From the NCBI GenBank assembly GCA_030038695.1, contig JASHSN010000020.1, forward strand, positions 1-5,157: DNA of 5,157 nucleotides, in the 5' to 3' direction. The stretch's first letter is position 1. The number at the start of each line of letters is the position of its first letter. This DNA comes from Nitrososphaeraceae archaeon. GTDB taxonomy: Archaea; Thermoproteota; Nitrososphaeria; Nitrososphaerales; Nitrososphaeraceae. Made by a program: the position numbers and the translations under genes. The notes beneath the pieces were generated by a model, which saw only the letters and a program-made list of their open reading frames with translations, was not told the DNA's origin and did no database searches. Shown here in pieces: positions 4,732 through 5,157 of the stretch.

Positions 4732-4857
4732 TCATTTCAGATGACAATTAATCGAGTGTTCCATAGAACCGGCATTCAATTTGTGATGATAAAGCATCAT
4801 TTGTTTTCCCGCGTAACTTCCAAATCCTAGTCTTAACTCAGGGCGTCGAAGCAACAA
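4732..4857 (-). pseudogene. Possible gene remnant (about 40 codons)
   Basis: A minus-strand frame from about 4857 to TGA 4732-4734 reads like protein, with pieces such as LRLGFGSYAGKQMMLYHH and KLNAGSMEHSINCHLK. It has no good start (only TTG at 4857 or internal ATGs), no promoter at suitable distance, and a stop (TAG) just upstream. I do not recognise it. It could be the tail of a lost gene or chance. Confidence 0.2.
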
Positions 4858-4893
4858 GTATATCTATAATTAATTGACTACCCCCACCGTCTA

Positions 4894-4920
4894 TTAGCAG
4901 TCCCAATTCTTTTAGCAGTC
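4894..4920 (+). repeat. Direct repeat TTAGCAGTC before the zinc-finger gene
   Basis: TTAGCAGTC occurs at 4894-4902 and again at 4912-4920, start to start 18 nt. The second copy overlaps TTCTTTTA (about 4907-4914), the only TATA-like sequence about 27 nt before ATG 4939. Tandem copies at a promoter suggest a binding site for a regulator, but no regulator is known here. Confidence 0.4.
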
Positions 4921-4938
4921 AAATTATTTTATGTGCTT

Positions 4939-5118
4939 ATGGTTTGTAGAAACATATGTGAAAGGCTATATTCTAAAATTATTGTTGGTAAAAGTCCATA
5001 TGAAGACGGTAAAAGATATTGTAGAAGATGTGAAGTTTATTTCTACCAGGTGGAGAGATTCTGTCGATGTTGTGGAATGACATTAAGAACTTCACCTTAT
5101 GGTAAAAAGCAACGATAG
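4939..5118 (+). CDS. Small Cys-rich zinc-finger-like protein
   Basis: A 59-residue basic protein with the order C3, C7, then C28-R-R-C31 and C42-R-C-C45-G. The last two pairs form a probable zinc ribbon. The opening MVCRNICERLYSK and the segment KRYCRRCEVYF resemble a small protein family that I remember as widespread in ammonia-oxidising archaea, usually with a similar Lys/Arg-rich tail. It has no assigned function; size, charge and zinc motif suggest nucleic-acid or ribosome contact, which is inference. ATG 4939 is chosen because it gives the family-like N terminus; a GTG at 4933 in the same frame would add two residues. The C terminus (SPYGKKQR) is shorter than I would expect, so the tail may be trimmed. 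It lies alone on the plus strand, divergent from the GYD gene. Confidence 0.82.
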   Translation: MVCRNICERLYSKIIVGKSPYEDGKRYCRRCEVYFYQVERFCRCCGMTLRTSPYGKKQR

Positions 5119-5157
5119 TCACTCACGTAAACCTGGTGTCCCAATAATGCAGTAGCA

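Noticed and set aside
1..5157. tRNA, rRNA, CRISPR array or complete insertion sequence
   Set aside because: No cloverleaf with a T-loop GGTTCRA-type core, no regularly spaced repeats and no transposase were seen. A tRNA attachment site for the recombinase may lie outside the window.

Overview
The window is AT-rich and gene-sparse, and looks archaeal. Genes are preceded by TATA-like boxes about 25-35 nt upstream of the start codon, so many transcripts would be leaderless or nearly so. TTG and GTG starts are common. The recognisable proteins (a tyrosine recombinase of a familiar thaumarchaeal type, a 59-aa Cys-rich protein beginning MVCRNICERLYSK, a GYD-domain protein and a secreted CHRD protein) point to an ammonia-oxidising archaeon of the Nitrososphaeria, most likely Nitrososphaera or Nitrosocosmicus. 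That assignment rests on remembered family resemblance, not on a search.

Left part (1-909): the N-terminal two thirds or so of a tyrosine recombinase on the minus strand, running off the left edge. Directly upstream, on the opposite strand, lies the C-terminal remnant of a second, different recombinase. The junction between them (about 560-700) is a candidate edge of an integrated element. 1148-1357 is a small zinc-ribbon protein with its own TATA box and a hairpin over its stop codon.

Middle (1358-2360): mostly non-coding or weakly coding sequence. It holds two small back-to-back ORFs that share an ACATGT palindrome, a perfect Shine-Dalgarno sequence, a 14-codon mini-ORF, and a 66-aa hypothetical gene whose ATG overlaps the mini-ORF stop. 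This looks like a small coupled transcription unit.

Right part (2361-4676): four minus-strand genes. They encode an 87-aa hypothetical protein with an inverted repeat around its promoter, a secreted CHRD-domain protein whose real start may be a CTG, a secreted Cys-containing protein followed by a neat hairpin/U-tract terminator, and a GYD-domain protein. A roughly 600-nt gap between the second and third contains one short promoter-bearing ORF. The window ends with the 59-aa Cys-rich zinc-finger-like gene on the plus strand (4939-5118).

No tRNA, rRNA, CRISPR array or complete insertion sequence was seen. The genes do not form one obvious pathway. The region reads as accessory sequence beside a mobile-element scar, with independent, mostly monocistronic genes for exported and small regulatory-type proteins.
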